From: Spirochaetales bacterium
GTDB lineage: Bacteria; Spirochaetota; Spirochaetia; JAFGXN01
Assembly: GCA_016936615.1 (NCBI GenBank)
Contig: JAFGXN010000118.1
Location: forward strand, 1-44,317
Length of the DNA stretch: 44,317 nucleotides
Reading direction: 5' to 3'
A program made the translations under genes and the position numbers. Within the stretch, counting starts at the first letter, position 1. Each line of letters begins with the position of its first letter. Below are positions 18,928 to 28,090 of the stretch, piece after piece. A model generated the notes under the pieces. That model was not told the DNA's origin and did not search any database. It saw only the letters and a program-made list of their open reading frames with translations.

Positions 18928-20196
18928 TCAATTGCTTATCTTATCAATTAAATCATAAAAATTAGGAAATGTCACTGAGGCAGCTTCTGCATTTAAAATT
19001 TTGATTGGACCTTCTGCTCCGAGTGCTGCTATCGCAGCTGACATTGCTAGCCGGTGATCATCAAGGCTGTCTATAGTGCAACTAGAAAATGTTCCTCCTA
19101 TTATTTCTAATCCATCGCGATGTTCTGTAATCTCGATTCCTGCCTGTTTGAGAATTTGCGCGCAGGCCTTTATTCTGTCTGTCTCTTTGAATCTAGCATG
19201 CTCGACATTGTAGATTCTTGTTCTCCCTGAGGAAAATGCTGCTGTGATTGCAAGGGCTGGAAGAGCATCTGGCATTGTGTTGAGGTCAATTGATATTCCA
19301 TTTACAGTGCAGTCTTGAGCTGATACAGTCACGCTAGTATCTTTCCATTCTATCCTTGCTCCCATCTCTGCTAGGATTGAGAGAACCTCTTTGTCTCCTT
19401 GAGAGTCGTTTCTGTCTAGGTTCTCAATTGTGAGTGTTGATCTGGTAATTACTGGGGCACAGAAAAAGAAGGTTGCAGAGGAGAAGTCTCCGCAGATTGT
19501 CTCTTCGAAATTGTGAAAGATTGCACCACCTTCAATCTCAAAATTATAATAACCTTCATAGGCTTTTATCTCAGCTTCCTGCTTCTCAAGCCAGTTTAGT
19601 GTCATTGTGACATATGGTTGTTCGTTTAGCAGAGGTACCTCAATCGTTGTCTTCTCATCTGCAAGCGAAGCAGCAATCAATAGCCCTGAAAGAAATTGGC
19701 TTGTCTTGCACTCCATCCTTGTCTTTCCCCCTTTGAAGGGCCCTTGTATTGTATATGGTGCATTGTTTGCGTTGTTGCGGATTACCGTAACCCCTAGATC
19801 TTCAAGCGAAGCTAGAAGTGTCTCGGCAGTTCGATTCTGTATCTGTTTGTCGCCTGTAAAGTTGGTCTTTCCTCTTCTTAGCCCTGCTACTGCAGTGGCA
19901 AGGTAGAGGGTTGTTCCAGAATTTCCAACATCTATGGAAATCTCATCTTTACTCTGTTTGAATTGGTTAATATCAAGACCTTCTACGATAATCTTTTCAT
20001 CTTCAGCTACGATTTTTGCTCCAAAAGCCTTGCAAGCTTCAATACAAGAGAGAGTATCTAGCGAGTAGAGCGGGTTCTTTATTATGGATTTACCTTCAGC
20101 AAGAGTTGCAATTAGTAGTGCTCGAATTGTGTGAGACTTCGAACCTGGTATTGATACTGTTCCTGAGATCTTAGTCGGGGTTATTGTCTTTTCCAT
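18928..20196 (-). CDS. aroA: 3-phosphoshikimate 1-carboxyvinyltransferase (EPSP synthase)
   Basis: GTVSIPGSKSHTIRALLIATLAEGKS, DVGNSGTTLYL, RFKETDRI, DDHRLAMSAAIAALGAEGP. Confidence 0.97.
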   Translation of the reverse strand: MEKTITPTKISGTVSIPGSKSHTIRALLIATLAEGKSIIKNPLYSLDTLSCIEACKAFGAKIVAEDEKIIVEGLDINQFKQSKDEISIDVGNSGTTLYLATAVAGLRRGKTNFTGDKQIQNRTAETLLASLEDLGVTVIRNNANNAPYTIQGPFKGGKTRMECKTSQFLSGLLIAASLADEKTTIEVPLLNEQPYVTMTLNWLEKQEAEIKAYEGYYNFEIEGGAIFHNFEETICGDFSSATFFFCAPVITRSTLTIENLDRNDSQGDKEVLSILAEMGARIEWKDTSVTVSAQDCTVNGISIDLNTMPDALPALAITAAFSSGRTRIYNVEHARFKETDRIKACAQILKQAGIEITEHRDGLEIIGGTFSSCTIDSLDDHRLAMSAAIAALGAEGPIKILNAEAASVTFPNFYDLIDKISN

Positions 20197-20309
20197 TTAT
20201 ACCTCTGATGAAGTCCTATTATATCTTAATATAAATAAAAAATAAAGAAAGATTCACAATTTACTATACTCTTCTTGTTGGATCTCTTTGAATCCTAAGT
20301 TGTGGGGGG

Positions 20310-22220
20310 TTACTCTTCATCTGATGCAACAAGCAATTCTTCAATTTTAGATATAATCGTGGCTTTATCTGCAGGTTTTGTTATTATTTTCACATTTTTG
20401 CTTGGGAAAGAGGAAAAAATACTCTCTTGGACAGATTTCATCTCTGCGGCAGCTGATAAAAATATAATCTTAAGCTCTGGGTTTATCTTAAAAATTTCCT
20501 TTGCAGCCTCTATCCCATTCATCTTCGGCATAGTGTAATCCATTAAGATAATTTTTGGATCTATCTGTTTGTATAAGTGGACAGCTTCGACACCATTCCT
20601 AGCATTGCCGCAAATATTATACCCCTCTTCGGTCAGGAATTTGGATAGGTAGTAGTGAACATAGAGCGAATCGTCAGTCAGCATAATCTTCACACCATCC
20701 TTGTTCAGTTTTTTTAGTTTATCAATACGAATTTCCAGATCTGTCGGGAATTTTGTTGCCTTTTCTTTGCGAAGAATAGCCAAGAGTCTAGTGAAAATTT
20801 CTGTCTCAATATTAGGCAGTGGCTCTTCTTCATTTAGTAACATCACAGTCTTAATGGATTCTGCTTTGTTCTCTATATCTTGAATTGGAATGTTGAACCA
20901 CGAGGAGAGCAGTATATAAGGGGTTTCTAGTTTCCTTGCATCAAAGACAGGAAGTGTTATCTCCACGCTTGTCCCTTTGTCTTTGTTATCGAAGATATTG
21001 ATTGTTCCACCCTCTTTTTCTACAAGGTTCTTAGTTATCCAGAGCCCTCTTCCACTTCCTTCGCTTGAGATATGTTGCGGGAGTCTGTAGAATTTTTCCA
21101 GAACTCTAGCCTTCATCTCATCTGGGATTCCCATTCCTCTATCTTCGATTAGAAAAGTAATGTAGTTGTCTTTGTAAAAGTATGTCAAATCTATCTTCTC
21201 ACTCTTCGCCGAGTATTTTAGCCCGTTTTCTAGGATATTTCCTATTGTGTTCTTGAAGAGAGCAGTTACCTCTATGTAAAAATCTCGATCTTTCGGTAGG
21301 TTTAGATTGATTCTGCTATGGGTTGTGACATAATCTCGAAGATCTCCGATTCTAATTGATTCTATCATCTCTTTTATTGAGAGAATTCTTTTTTCAGTCT
21401 TGAGTATTCCAGCTGTCTCCGTAGTCATCTCAAAAAGTTCATCGATATTTGCCTTTAGTTTCTTGTATTCTGGTTTTTCCTTCATCTCTTCAAGTATCAT
21501 ATAGAGATTAGAGAATATGTTTCTTGTGTCATGGGAAAGGATCTCAAGGCTTGTCTCAAGCATCTTGTTGATTAGTGAGATCTCCTCATCTTTTTGTATC
21601 AACTCTTTGTTCTGCTTTGTTAATGCTACTGTCCGTTCAGAGACTTTAGTCTCAAGTCTTGAGTTTATCTCCTGAAGCTTCTCTTCTGTCGTCTTCTTTT
21701 CTCTGTGGATTGCAATTATCTTAACAACATCATCCATTATTTCTATTATTGCATCGGTTAGGATAGTCTCCTTAGGCGAAGGGTTACAATTATCTAGTGT
21801 GAACCAACCAATCTCCTGGTTATTTATTGTTAATGGGAATAATGCTAGAGATTTCAGGTTTTCTTTTTTTGCAAATTCTGTAATAATAGGAGTTAGCACT
21901 TCTCTCTCTTCAAGCGGGATAGCTTTAATTGCTTTTTCAAGAGTCACTTCGTGAAAGTACATTAACTTGAGGTATTGTACAACCTCGTCTGGGATTTTGG
22001 TTCCTTTTGTTGGATGAATATCTGTATCAAGCCACTCTTGAGTACAGGTTAGATCCTTGTCGATGAATTGAAGATAGCAGACACGGGAAGGTTTAAGTTC
22101 TTCGCCGATAGTGTTCAGAATATTTTGTATTAGGGTAAAATCGTCAAGCTCAAGTTGTGAGGCTATTTCCCAAATCTTTTTATGCAGTTTTAACATTGTG
22201 TTTTCATAATTGTTTGGCAT
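20310..22220 (-). CDS. Hybrid histidine kinase: N-terminal GAF-like domain, HK core, C-terminal receiver
   Basis: ILSHDTRNIFSNL H-box; NILENGLKYSA; EDRGMGIPDEMKARVLEKFYR; C-terminal KIMLTDDS...ILMDYTMPKMNG...ITKP receiver. Confidence 0.9.
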   Translation of the reverse strand: MPNNYENTMLKLHKKIWEIASQLELDDFTLIQNILNTIGEELKPSRVCYLQFIDKDLTCTQEWLDTDIHPTKGTKIPDEVVQYLKLMYFHEVTLEKAIKAIPLEEREVLTPIITEFAKKENLKSLALFPLTINNQEIGWFTLDNCNPSPKETILTDAIIEIMDDVVKIIAIHREKKTTEEKLQEINSRLETKVSERTVALTKQNKELIQKDEEISLINKMLETSLEILSHDTRNIFSNLYMILEEMKEKPEYKKLKANIDELFEMTTETAGILKTEKRILSIKEMIESIRIGDLRDYVTTHSRINLNLPKDRDFYIEVTALFKNTIGNILENGLKYSAKSEKIDLTYFYKDNYITFLIEDRGMGIPDEMKARVLEKFYRLPQHISSEGSGRGLWITKNLVEKEGGTINIFDNKDKGTSVEITLPVFDARKLETPYILLSSWFNIPIQDIENKAESIKTVMLLNEEEPLPNIETEIFTRLLAILRKEKATKFPTDLEIRIDKLKKLNKDGVKIMLTDDSLYVHYYLSKFLTEEGYNICGNARNGVEAVHLYKQIDPKIILMDYTMPKMNGIEAAKEIFKINPELKIIFLSAAAEMKSVQESIFSSFPSKNVKIITKPADKATIISKIEELLVASDEE

Positions 22221-22297
22221 AAATACTCCTAATACTAAAATTATAAGATAGAATTTTTGTTCTTCAAAACAAAAAAAGGTTTTGTAAGGGGTTTTTT

Positions 22298-23209
22298 ATG
22301 ATAATTCAATGGTTTCCTGGGCATATGCATAAGACTGGGAAGATTTTAAGGGAAGAAATTTCAAAGGTAGATGTTATTGTTGAGATTTTGGATGCAAGAA
22401 TCCCTGGTTCAAGCCTCAATCCAGTGATTGAGAAGATTGCTGAGAATAGGCGAGTCTTGTATCTTCTGAATAAGGCTGATCTTGCAGACTCTGAGGGGAT
22501 TGATATCTGGTTAGGGTTCTTTAGGAAGTTTGGAAAAAATGTCTTGGCAGTTGATGCAAGAGATATTAACTCTGTCAAAAAGATTGTAGCAAAGATAAAA
22601 GAGGTCTCCGGAATTGACACAGACACTCAGGTACTAGGCGAGAGGCGGAAGCGTGTGCGTGCAATGATAACAGGTGTTCCAAATGTTGGAAAAAGTACAT
22701 TGATAAATACCCTTGCTGGTTCAAACAAGGCAGCTACAGGTAATCGCCCAGCTGTCACAAAGTCTGTTCAGAAAATTCGTACACCATATGATATAGATTT
22801 GATTGATACACCTGGAATTTTGTGGCCAAAGTTTGAGAATCAGAGAGTCGGCTTTAGGTTGGCTGTACTTGGCTCAATCCGTGATGAAATTCTTGATATA
22901 TTTGAGATTGTTATGAGCTTGTGCGATGTAATTCGCCGACATTATCAGCCTCAGTTCCTAAAGCGATTTGGGGCTGATGAGTATCCAGAGGAGAATATCG
23001 ATGTTATAGCCTTAGTCGGGCTTAGACGTGGGTGCAAGGTAAAGGGTGGCGATGTTGATTATCAAAAGGCAGCAGGATTACTGTTGCGTGATGTTCGAGA
23101 TGGCAAGCTTGGCCCAATCTGCCTAGAATTTCCTGATGATGTCTTTAAAGATTCTGACTCTTTCGAGTTGCTAGAGAAAAAAGGCGAAGAGGATTTTCTT
23201 GATGAGTAA
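22298..23209 (+). CDS. rbgA: Ribosome biogenesis GTPase YlqF/RbgA
   Basis: Circularly permuted G motifs: MIIQWFPGHMHKT, NKADLAD (G4) before GVPNVGKSTLIN (G1), DTPGILWPKF (G3). Confidence 0.95.
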   Translation: MIIQWFPGHMHKTGKILREEISKVDVIVEILDARIPGSSLNPVIEKIAENRRVLYLLNKADLADSEGIDIWLGFFRKFGKNVLAVDARDINSVKKIVAKIKEVSGIDTDTQVLGERRKRVRAMITGVPNVGKSTLINTLAGSNKAATGNRPAVTKSVQKIRTPYDIDLIDTPGILWPKFENQRVGFRLAVLGSIRDEILDIFEIVMSLCDVIRRHYQPQFLKRFGADEYPEENIDVIALVGLRRGCKVKGGDVDYQKAAGLLLRDVRDGKLGPICLEFPDDVFKDSDSFELLEKKGEEDFLDE

Positions 23210-24026
23210 TCCCTTTTTCTCTGTCATAATTCCTGTCTATAATCGTGAAAATCTGATAGATTCAGCGATAGAGTCAGTCTTGCGACAGAGTTTTAGCGAT
23301 TATGAGCTGATTGTTGTAGATGATGGCTCAACAGATAGAAGCCTGTATCACGTGGGGAAGAGTGCGGACAAGCTTTTGAGACTTGAACACTCAGGTATGG
23401 CTGGGCTTGTACGCAACAGGGGGGCAGAGCTTGCTTCTGGGAAATTTCTAGCCTTTCTTGATTCTGATGATCTGTGGCTTGAGGATAAGCTTGCCTTGCA
23501 GTATGAGTTGTTACAGAAGAATAAGGGCTTGAAGTTGGTTCATACCCGTGAGATTTGGATTCGTAATGGGCGAGAGATTAGCCAGAAGTCGCAGAAGCAC
23601 AAGCGGGAGGGTGATATCTTTGAAGATGCCTTGTGGAAGTGTATAATTGGCCCCTCGACTACAGTTATAGATCGAGAGGTCTTTCTTCGTCTCGGGGGGT
23701 TCCGTGAAGATCTTGAGGTTGCTGAGGATTATGAGTTGTGGCTTAGGTATTGCAGTGACTATGAGGTTGGTTATATTGATACACCTTGCACTGTCAAGCA
23801 GGCTGGTGAGTGGGATCAACTCTCCGCAAAGTATGAGATGATTGAGAATTTTAGGATAGATGCACTTTTTTCCTTGGTAAAAAGCAATTATTTCAATATA
23901 GAAAGGCAGCAACTTGCAAAGAAGGTCTTGATTAAGAAGCTGGAAATATATTTAAATGGATGTCTAAAAAGGAATAAAAACGAGGAAGCAGCTGAGATTG
24001 CTTCTAAGATAAAAGAATTGACGTGA
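23202..24026 (+). CDS. Family 2 glycosyltransferase
   Basis: FFSVIIPVYNRENLIDSAIESVLRQSFSDYELIVVDDGSTD...FLDSDDLW. Confidence 0.93.
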   Translation: MSNPFFSVIIPVYNRENLIDSAIESVLRQSFSDYELIVVDDGSTDRSLYHVGKSADKLLRLEHSGMAGLVRNRGAELASGKFLAFLDSDDLWLEDKLALQYELLQKNKGLKLVHTREIWIRNGREISQKSQKHKREGDIFEDALWKCIIGPSTTVIDREVFLRLGGFREDLEVAEDYELWLRYCSDYEVGYIDTPCTVKQAGEWDQLSAKYEMIENFRIDALFSLVKSNYFNIERQQLAKKVLIKKLEIYLNGCLKRNKNEEAAEIASKIKELT

Positions 24027-24034
24027 GGTTTGTT

Positions 24035-25192
24035 ATGAAGAAGAGAATTTTTCTATTTATTACTATTATTTTGTTGGTTGTTGGTTGTGAAAAGGGTAGT
24101 ATGCTTGTTGAGCTTAATCCGCTTGGGTCTGAGAATTTTTTACAGCCAAGGATTGAGCTAAATTGTAGTGCTGCTTGTGTTATCGATGTGAAGACAGGGA
24201 GAATTTTGTTTGAGAAAAATTCAAGTCAGAGGATCCCACCTGCCTCGATGACGAAGATAATGACAACTAGGATAATTCTGAAAGAGGTAGAAAAAGGAAA
24301 AATTTCATTGTCAGATAAGATTCGGGTCTCACGAAATGCAGATTATAGATCTCTTCCACGGGACTCATCCTTGATGTTTCTTGAAGAGGGACAGGTTCTG
24401 ACATATTCAGAACTTCTCAAGGGGCTTGCGGTTGCTTCTGGAAACGATGGGGCAGTAGCTGCAGCAGAGAATTTATTTGGTAGTATGGAGCTTTTTATTG
24501 CGGAGATGAATAGCGAAGCAAAGAGGTTAGGGCTTGAAAATACGCATTTTGTTGAGCCATCTGGCTATAGCGATTCAAATTACACGACAGCAAAGGATTT
24601 TGCACGATTGTCGTGGTTCTTTGTGAAGGATTTTCCCGGTGACATAAAAGAGTATTTTGCTCTTAGGTCGTTTGCCTATCCAAAATCACACAACGGCTCT
24701 TCGTCTATTGGCACAATTGAGCAAAATAATTACAATGAGTTGCTTTTGACAAATTTCCAGGGGGTCACAGGGCTTAAGACTGGGTATATTGACGCATCTG
24801 GCCACAATCTAGCTTTTTCCGTATCAAGAGATGGCTTTGACATTGTTGGTGTTGTGATGGGTTGTAGATCCTATGATTCAAATTATAGAAATGGATCTCT
24901 TGTTCGTGCTGTGGATGCAGCTACACTAGCAACTTATATCTATTCGACATATAATCTAATAGATTTGTCTAAGTTGTACCAGATGAAGGTTAAAGAGACA
25001 AAGGATGCTATCTTTTATGCACAAGCTTCTGAGCCTTTGAATATTTGTCTCTCATTTGTTGAGGCTTCTAAGTTGTCGGTTAAGTTTGAAGGGAAAAAAG
25101 CTGGAGTAAAGACAGCAGGGGAATTTGTTTTTTTTCTTGGAGAAAAAGAGCTTGCTCGTGAGGTTGTCGTTATCGAGCGAAGGGATAGATAG
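24035..25192 (+). CDS. Lipoprotein D-alanyl-D-alanine carboxypeptidase (S11, DacA-like)
   Basis: SxxK (PASMTK), SGN (VASGNDG), KTG (GLKTGY); lipobox LLVVGC at the N-terminus. Confidence 0.92.
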   Translation: MKKRIFLFITIILLVVGCEKGSMLVELNPLGSENFLQPRIELNCSAACVIDVKTGRILFEKNSSQRIPPASMTKIMTTRIILKEVEKGKISLSDKIRVSRNADYRSLPRDSSLMFLEEGQVLTYSELLKGLAVASGNDGAVAAAENLFGSMELFIAEMNSEAKRLGLENTHFVEPSGYSDSNYTTAKDFARLSWFFVKDFPGDIKEYFALRSFAYPKSHNGSSSIGTIEQNNYNELLLTNFQGVTGLKTGYIDASGHNLAFSVSRDGFDIVGVVMGCRSYDSNYRNGSLVRAVDAATLATYIYSTYNLIDLSKLYQMKVKETKDAIFYAQASEPLNICLSFVEASKLSVKFEGKKAGVKTAGEFVFFLGEKELAREVVVIERRDR

Positions 25193-25216
25193 TCTTTTGC
25201 AGCGCTCATAGAAAAG

Positions 25217-25245
25217 TTGACTGTTAAGACAAGAAATGTTAGTAT
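25217..25245 (+). promoter_or_regulatory. Candidate promoter for the DRTGG gene
   Basis: TTGACT - 17 nt - TAGTAT. Confidence 0.5.
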
Positions 25246-25255
25246 TAATTAAAGG

Positions 25256-25600
25256 TTGAAAATGGATTTAAAAGAGATAATTAGTAGTCTTGATGGTAAG
25301 GCAGTTTCTTTGGGGCATGGAGAGTCTGTAGAATATGGATTCTCTTCGGATTTGATGAGTGATGTGCTTACTTTGAGTCATGATAAAGTTGTGCTACTGA
25401 CAGGGTTAGCTACTATGCAGGCAGTTCGAACAGCTGATATGGCGGGTATCTCTTGTATTGTGTTAGTTCGAAACAAGAAGGCGAGTGAGTTGATGATTGA
25501 TGTAGCTACAGAGTTTGGAATTTCGATTATTGAGACGCCATTTTCTCTGTTCAGGGCATCTGCTATTCTTTGTGAGAGAGGCTTGAAGCCGTGTTTTTAA
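25256..25600 (+). CDS. Stand-alone DRTGG-like domain protein
   Basis: LLTGLATMQAVRTADMAGISCIVLVRNKKASELMIDVATEFGISIIETPFSLFRASAIL matches the DRTGG pattern. Start TTG 25256 or ATG 25262. Confidence 0.7.
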   Translation: MKMDLKEIISSLDGKAVSLGHGESVEYGFSSDLMSDVLTLSHDKVVLLTGLATMQAVRTADMAGISCIVLVRNKKASELMIDVATEFGISIIETPFSLFRASAILCERGLKPCF

Positions 25601-25630
25601 AAATCTTAAATATTTCTGGATAGGTGAAAA

Positions 25631-26275
25631 ATGAATAAATATCATAAAGATACATTTGATAGGATTCCTGAAGAGAAGAGGGAGAAAATCTTATCAGTCG
25701 CGGTGAAAGAGTTTGCTAACAAGGGTTACAATAATGCAAATATCAACACTATCGCAGCCTTAGCTGGGGTGAGTGTTGGCTCTTTGTATAAATATTTCAA
25801 TACAAAAGAGGATTTTTTTCTTACAGTTGTAAATATTGGAGTTGCATTGCTAGATTCTACACTTCAGAGTATCGTCTCATCTGATGAGGGCTTTTTCTCA
25901 AAGGTTGAGCAGATTCTTCGTATTATTCAAGAACACTCCCGAAAGGATTCAGATATAATCAAACTTTATAACGAGATGACTTCCGAGGGTAACTCTGAGT
26001 TGGTCAAGAAGCTCTCGCTAGAGATGGAGAGTATCTCGTCTAAATATTATACCGGGTTAGTTGCCCAGGCTCAAAAAGATGGTATTGTAAAATCTAAGGT
26101 TGAGGCTAGGTTCCTAGCATTCTGTTTAGACAATATCTTTTTGACTCTTCAGTTTTCATACGGAACCGAGTATTACAAAGAGCGAATGAGAGTCTACCTT
26201 GGCGATGATATCTTTGAGCATGATGAAGAGCTAGTTCAAAGTGTGTTGGATTTCTTGCGTAAGGGTTTGTCTTAG
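25631..26275 (+). CDS. TetR/AcrR-family transcriptional regulator
   Basis: ILSVAVKEFANKGYNNANINTIAALAGVSVGSLYKYFNTKEDFF. Confidence 0.95.
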   Translation: MNKYHKDTFDRIPEEKREKILSVAVKEFANKGYNNANINTIAALAGVSVGSLYKYFNTKEDFFLTVVNIGVALLDSTLQSIVSSDEGFFSKVEQILRIIQEHSRKDSDIIKLYNEMTSEGNSELVKKLSLEMESISSKYYTGLVAQAQKDGIVKSKVEARFLAFCLDNIFLTLQFSYGTEYYKERMRVYLGDDIFEHDEELVQSVLDFLRKGLS

Positions 26276-26374
26276 GCTCTTCATTAAGTCGTCAAAAGAG
26301 TAATTTTTTCACTATAAATTAAATAAAATAGAAATTAAAACTTGCGAAATAGCGGATTTATGATATTATTTATT

Positions 26375-26394
26375 GTGAGTGAGTAATCACTCAC
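26375..26394. promoter_or_regulatory. Candidate TetR-family operator
   Basis: Perfect inverted repeat GTGAGTGA-gtaa-TCACTCAC just downstream of a candidate promoter (TTGCGA 26342-26347, TATTAT 26364-26369), between tetR and the FGGY kinase. Confidence 0.75.
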
Positions 26395-26417
26395 TTTTTA
26401 ATTTTTTAGGGGGACTT

Positions 26418-28022
26418 ATGTCTGAAGGAAATTATGTAATAGCATATGATATTGGTACTACTGGGAATAAGACGTGTTTGTTCAATATAGCAGATAAGAT
26501 TCGTTTGGTAGCTAGTTGCTTGGTGGAGTATCCTTTGACGATTACTGAAGGCGGTAAGGCAGAGCAGAGTCCTGCAGATTGGTGGGCTTCGATGTGCAAG
26601 GGAACTGCGGAGGTTCTTGAAGAAGCAAATATCACAGCAGAGCAGATAAACGGGATTTCGTTTTGTTCGCAGATGCAGGGATTAGTTTTGATTGATAAAG
26701 AGGGGAATGCATTGCGTCCGGCAATGAGTTATATGGACCAGCGTGCGGTTTCTCAGTATCAGAGAGGATTCATTAAAGGATTGTTGAAAGTATCTGGATT
26801 CAATATGTGGAAGGTTCTTCTCTCTTTACATATCACTGGTGGTGGTTCTGCAAGTGTGAAAGATCCGATGTGGAAATATCTCTGGGTAAAGGAGAATGAA
26901 CCTGAGATCTTCTCAAAGGTTTATAAGTGGTTAGATGTCAAGGAGTATCTGGTATATCAGTGTACAGGTCGGGCTGTCATGACAGGTGATTCTGCAAATG
27001 TCACATTTATGTATGATTCGCGGAAGGGTAAAAACAAGTGGAGCAAATTACTTTGCAATATTTTTGGTGTCGATATTCATCATATGCCTGAGGTTGTCGA
27101 TGCTGTCGACAATGTTGGCGGATTGACAGAGGGTGCGGCTGTGCAATTAGGGCTTAAGGCTGGAATTCCTGTCTTTGGTGGTGGTGGCGATGCCTCACTG
27201 CTTGGAGTAGGTGCTGGTGCGATAGAATTGTATGACACCCATATCTATGTAGGAACTTCTGGCTGGGTCTCTTCTGTCTATGACAAGAGGAAAGTTGATT
27301 TGTCTTGCATGATAGCATCGATTATTGGGGCAAGGCCTGGTTTTTACAATTTTTTTGGCGAGCAGGAGACCTCTGGAAAGTGTATGGAGTGGGTGAAGAA
27401 CCATCTAGCACTTGATGAGATTGGAGTATATTTGAAAAAAGTTGAAATTCATGATGATCCAGAGAATCTCTATTACTCTTTGTATGAATATCTTGACAAG
27501 GTTATAGAAGATGCAGTGCCTGGTTCTGATGGCGTTATCTTCACACCATGGCTTCATGGTAATCGCGCGCCATTTGAGGATCCGAATGCTCGCGGTGTAT
27601 TCTTTAACATCGGGCTTAACACTGGTAAGACAGAGATGATCCGTTCTGTCGTAGAGGGAATTGCATTCCACAAGAGGTGGTTGCTTGAATCGATTGAGAA
27701 GACAATAAAGACCCCAGATACACTTCGATTTGTTGGCGGAGGCGCAAAATCTAAGGTTGTCGGGCAGATTCTATCCGATATCCTTGGTAAGAAGATTGAA
27801 GCAATCGAGAGTCCTCAGAACGCTGGTGCAGTTGGGGCAGCTGTATTGATAGGAATAGGTTTAGGAAAAATTAAAGATTTTTCTGAAGTAAAGAAGTATA
27901 TTCCAGTTAAGTACAGCTTTGAACCGAGAAGAGAGTTTGCAGAGATCTATGACAGAAATTATAAGGTTTTCAAAAACCTTTACTATAAAAACAAAAAGAA
28001 TTTTGCGGATTTGAATGGTTGA
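26418..28022 (+). CDS. FGGY-family carbohydrate kinase (xylulokinase-like)
   Basis: YDIGTTGNKTCLFN, SFCSQMQGLVLIDKEGNALRPAMSYMDQRA, GGGGDASLLGVGAGAI, GGGAKSKVVGQILSDILGKKI; ATG 26418 with AGGGGG SD. Confidence 0.93.
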   Translation: MSEGNYVIAYDIGTTGNKTCLFNIADKIRLVASCLVEYPLTITEGGKAEQSPADWWASMCKGTAEVLEEANITAEQINGISFCSQMQGLVLIDKEGNALRPAMSYMDQRAVSQYQRGFIKGLLKVSGFNMWKVLLSLHITGGGSASVKDPMWKYLWVKENEPEIFSKVYKWLDVKEYLVYQCTGRAVMTGDSANVTFMYDSRKGKNKWSKLLCNIFGVDIHHMPEVVDAVDNVGGLTEGAAVQLGLKAGIPVFGGGGDASLLGVGAGAIELYDTHIYVGTSGWVSSVYDKRKVDLSCMIASIIGARPGFYNFFGEQETSGKCMEWVKNHLALDEIGVYLKKVEIHDDPENLYYSLYEYLDKVIEDAVPGSDGVIFTPWLHGNRAPFEDPNARGVFFNIGLNTGKTEMIRSVVEGIAFHKRWLLESIEKTIKTPDTLRFVGGGAKSKVVGQILSDILGKKIEAIESPQNAGAVGAAVLIGIGLGKIKDFSEVKKYIPVKYSFEPRREFAEIYDRNYKVFKNLYYKNKKNFADLNG

Positions 28023-28090
28023 TTCCCCCTGCCTTGCCTAGTTGATTGATACATCTGAGGGTTTCTGAATATTTTTATAGGAGAAATTTT

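Noticed and set aside
26276-26320. Possible terminator after tetR (CTCTT...AAGAG + T-run)
   Set aside because: Only 5-bp stem and long loop; too weak to call.
27096-27114. TTGTCGA-TGCTG-TCGACAA inverted repeat in the FGGY kinase gene
   Set aside because: Short arms fully explained by the coding repeat VVDAVDN; no regulatory context.
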